Of a DNA stretch of 24,742 bases, positions 23,740-24,742 are shown one piece after another. The notes under the pieces were generated by a model, which was given only the letters and a program-made list of their open reading frames with translations, was not told where the DNA came from and searched no databases. This DNA is from CAYFHQ01 sp964342805 (GTDB taxonomy: Bacteria; Bacillota; Clostridia; Peptostreptococcales; Acidaminobacteraceae): contig CAYFHQ010000052.1 in assembly GCA_964342805.1 (NCBI GenBank), positions 1-24,742 on the forward strand. Direction: 5' to 3'. A program made the position numbers and the translations under genes. Position 1 is the stretch's first letter; every line of letters begins with the position of its first letter.

Positions 23740-23830
23740 GAGGGGCTATTTGGTTGTTATAAAAGGGGGAATAATTCATTTGAATTATTTGATGTAGGCC
23801 GTGGCCTCATCGAGAATAACAACACTCAAC
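23705..23830 (-). ncRNA. Candidate small RNA, about 125 nt, three-way-junction fold
   Basis: A transcript from about 23830 to about 23705 would have its own promoter and terminator and no start codon with a ribosome site. By eye it folds with a closing stem GTTGTTAT/ATAACAAC (23823-23816 with 23760-23753). Inside are hairpin one (23811-23791, GATGAGGC/GCCTACATC with a bulged A) and hairpin two (23789-23770, AATAATTC/GAATTATT, perfect). Between hairpin two and the closing stem is an exposed CCCCCUUUU (23769-23761). A terminator follows. I do not recognise a known RNA family. The C-rich unpaired strand resembles those of Gram-positive small RNAs such as RsaE/RoxS that bind ribosome sites; this is inference. 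Confidence 0.6.
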
Positions 23831-23837
23831 GTGTATA

Positions 23838-23866
23838 AGAATAACAGCCGTCAAAAGGTAAGTCAA
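23838..23866 (-). promoter_or_regulatory. Promoter of the candidate small RNA
   Basis: TTGACT (23866-23861) and TATTCT (23843-23838) are exactly 17 bp apart on the minus strand, with AT-rich sequence upstream. An inverted repeat AATCGA/TCGATT (23873-23878 with 23885-23890) lies just upstream of the -35 and could bind a regulator. Confidence 0.72.
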
Positions 23867-23936
23867 TTAACAAATCGACAAATTTCGATTAAGTCTGCGT
23901 AATATATTGAAGGTCTTTTGATAGCGTTTTTGTAGG

Positions 23937-23997
23937 CTTAAAAATAGGTCGATTCTGTTCATAAACGAGGCTTATTTATGACGGAATCGACCTATTT
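23937..23997 (-). terminator. Long hairpin ending the cysteine-rich protein transcript
   Basis: A 14-bp perfect stem (23942-23955 with 23984-23997, AAATAGGTCGATTC and its complement) continues through a T-G pair and one bulged base into a second stem (23957-23965 with 23975-23982). The total is about 23 bp with a 9-base loop. The minus side ends with TTTAAGCC after the stem's own T residues. It lies 68 bp after the stop at 24066. Confidence 0.65.
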
Positions 23998-24065
23998 ATT
24001 AGAGTTTGTTTTTGATAACTCAGACCCATGGGGAGTAGCACCAAATGCTCTCGCCACAGATTCTA

Positions 24066-24623
24066 TTAATCGAAGGGGTCTTCCAATGGACGGATGGACA
24101 TAACACATTTGTCGTCACCCATTTTAATGCTTTTCAGCAAGGCGGCTTCTATGGGCACCCCAAGTACATTTTCAAATATCTGCTGATTAAAGCCCAGGGT
24201 GCAATAGCACCACGTTTTCCTTTCTAGGTGGTCCACGCCCTCTAACATGGGACAAGAACAGGAGTCATAGTATGTGAAAATCACATTGTCCTTTAAAGTC
24301 CACCCTACTCCTTGATCGTTCATTTTCCCAATGAAGTCACCCAAAGAGTTTGATCTGGCAAACACTCCTGCTACAAACTGCTTGCTTTGGTCCAGTTTGC
24401 CATTTTCATTACAGTAACAGCCTAGCCTGATCTCACGAATGGATTTCTCATCGAACTTTGACTCAAGACCCGCCGCAACAAAGTTCACCCACTCCTTCTT
24501 TTCATGTTGAGTAGGATGTAAGGGTAAGTGTTTTCCATAGGCAATGGTGTTTGCTGTTTCTTCACTACTGTGTTTTCGTATATTGTCATGAAGCTTTATA
24601 ACTTCCTTGTGAAGTTTTTGCAT
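24066..24623 (-). CDS. Cysteine-rich protein of unknown function (DUF6144/V4R-like)
   Basis: This is a 185-residue protein with three CxC pairs: C69-C71 (GCYCN), C122-C124 (DSCSCP) and C139-C141 (TWCYCT), plus C173. The tail VLGVPIEAALLKSIKMGDDKCVMSI resembles the end of V4R-type small-molecule-binding domains and a clostridial family I recall as DUF6144. Metal or cluster binding by the cysteines is inference. The ATG at 24623 is chosen because GGAGG lies 8 bases upstream. A longer frame to 24734 would overlap the end of the upstream gene in another frame and has no good ribosome site. It starts 49 bp after the upstream DUF2087-like gene, so the two probably share a transcript. Confidence 0.7.
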   Translation of the reverse strand: MQKLHKEVIKLHDNIRKHSSEETANTIAYGKHLPLHPTQHEKKEWVNFVAAGLESKFDEKSIREIRLGCYCNENGKLDQSKQFVAGVFARSNSLGDFIGKMNDQGVGWTLKDNVIFTYYDSCSCPMLEGVDHLERKTWCYCTLGFNQQIFENVLGVPIEAALLKSIKMGDDKCVMSIRPLEDPFD

Positions 24624-24672
24624 CTGTTTTTCCTCCAGTATGCTCATTCTGTAGGCAAACCCTTCTAGGCCC

Positions 24673-24742
24673 TTACTGTTCCTTGACCCAATACTTAGAC
24701 CCGTCCCTGCTCCGGTCCAGGAAACCATACTCAATCAGGTAG
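24673..24742 (-). CDS. C-terminal end of a DUF2087-like protein (5' part beyond window)
   Basis: Only the last 22 residues and the TAA are inside the window: YLIEYGFLDRSRDGSKYWVK then EQ. This is the typical ending of DUF2087 proteins, which often carry a helix-turn-helix or acetyltransferase domain in front, so the gene may encode a regulator. The open frame is too short for a usual gene scan. It explains why the cysteine-rich protein cannot start at 24734. Confidence 0.65.
   Translation of the reverse strand, partial: YLIEYGFLDRSRDGSKYWVKEQ

Noticed and set aside
23441..23779. 112-codon minus-strand frame and overlapping frames
   Set aside because: Low-complexity translation, no ribosome site, and it crosses a clear terminator and the end of the candidate small RNA.
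24624..24734. Upstream extension of the cysteine-rich protein
   Set aside because: It overlaps a recognisable DUF2087-like C-terminus in another frame, and the ATG at 24623 has the only good ribosome site.
1..24742. CRISPR arrays, tRNA or rRNA genes, insertion sequences, prophage or attachment sites
   Set aside because: No regularly spaced repeats, no cloverleaf or ribosomal RNA sequence, and no transposase, integrase or phage protein was seen on either strand.

Overview
The window reads as chromosomal core DNA of a low-to-medium GC, anaerobic Gram-positive bacterium (Bacillota, most likely Clostridia). Supporting signs are strong AGGAGG-type ribosome sites before nearly every gene, an oxygen-sensitive class III ribonucleotide reductase, a Bacillus/Clostridium-type acpS-nnr-alr-antitoxin-toxin block, and CsaB, which pyruvylates cell wall polymer for S-layer anchoring. 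No rRNA, tRNA, CRISPR, insertion sequence or phage gene was seen. The genus cannot be named from this sequence. Almost all genes lie on the minus strand; only a zinc-ribbon protein (7619-7858) and an HD hydrolase (21204-21764) are on plus.

Layout from left to right. 1-2810: csaB (cut by the left edge) and an upstream membrane protein of the DUF5693 type, overlapping by 8 bp, with a probable promoter and an upstream terminator. 2965-3527: a single exported coiled-coil protein with its own promoter. 3577-7540: acpS, nnr, alr, then the MazF-type antitoxin/toxin pair, which has an additional promoter just after alr. 7619-9844: the zinc-ribbon gene and a convergent aminopeptidase P, sharing a long two-way terminator. 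9883-11476: a 2-hydroxyacid dehydrogenase followed by a GNAT acetyltransferase. 11578-15656: an ABC-2 exporter operon (44-aa membrane peptide, ATPase, two permeases) next to a TetR repressor. 15691-18688: nrdD-nrdG with two NrdR boxes and a leader that contains a terminator. 18957-21067: transketolase. 21204-23412: a Rel-like HD hydrolase convergent with a larger orphan HD-domain protein. 23413-24065: a gene-free stretch. 24066-24742: a cysteine-rich protein and the last 22 residues of a DUF2087-like protein cut by the right edge.

The most interesting parts are regulatory. The tetR and ABC promoters are both near consensus and both carry paired copies of a 16-bp dyad, RTGAC-N6-GTCAY, so TetR probably represses itself and the exporter. 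The gene-free stretch at 23.4-24.1 kb holds what looks like an unannotated small RNA gene on the minus strand: a TTGACT-17-TATTCT promoter, about 125 nt that can fold as a three-way junction with an exposed C-rich loop strand, and a terminator with six T residues. Its UCCCCCUU segment is complementary to the AAGGGGGA ribosome sites of alr and of the neighbouring HD-domain gene. All of this comes from reading the sequence by eye; no search or folding program was run.
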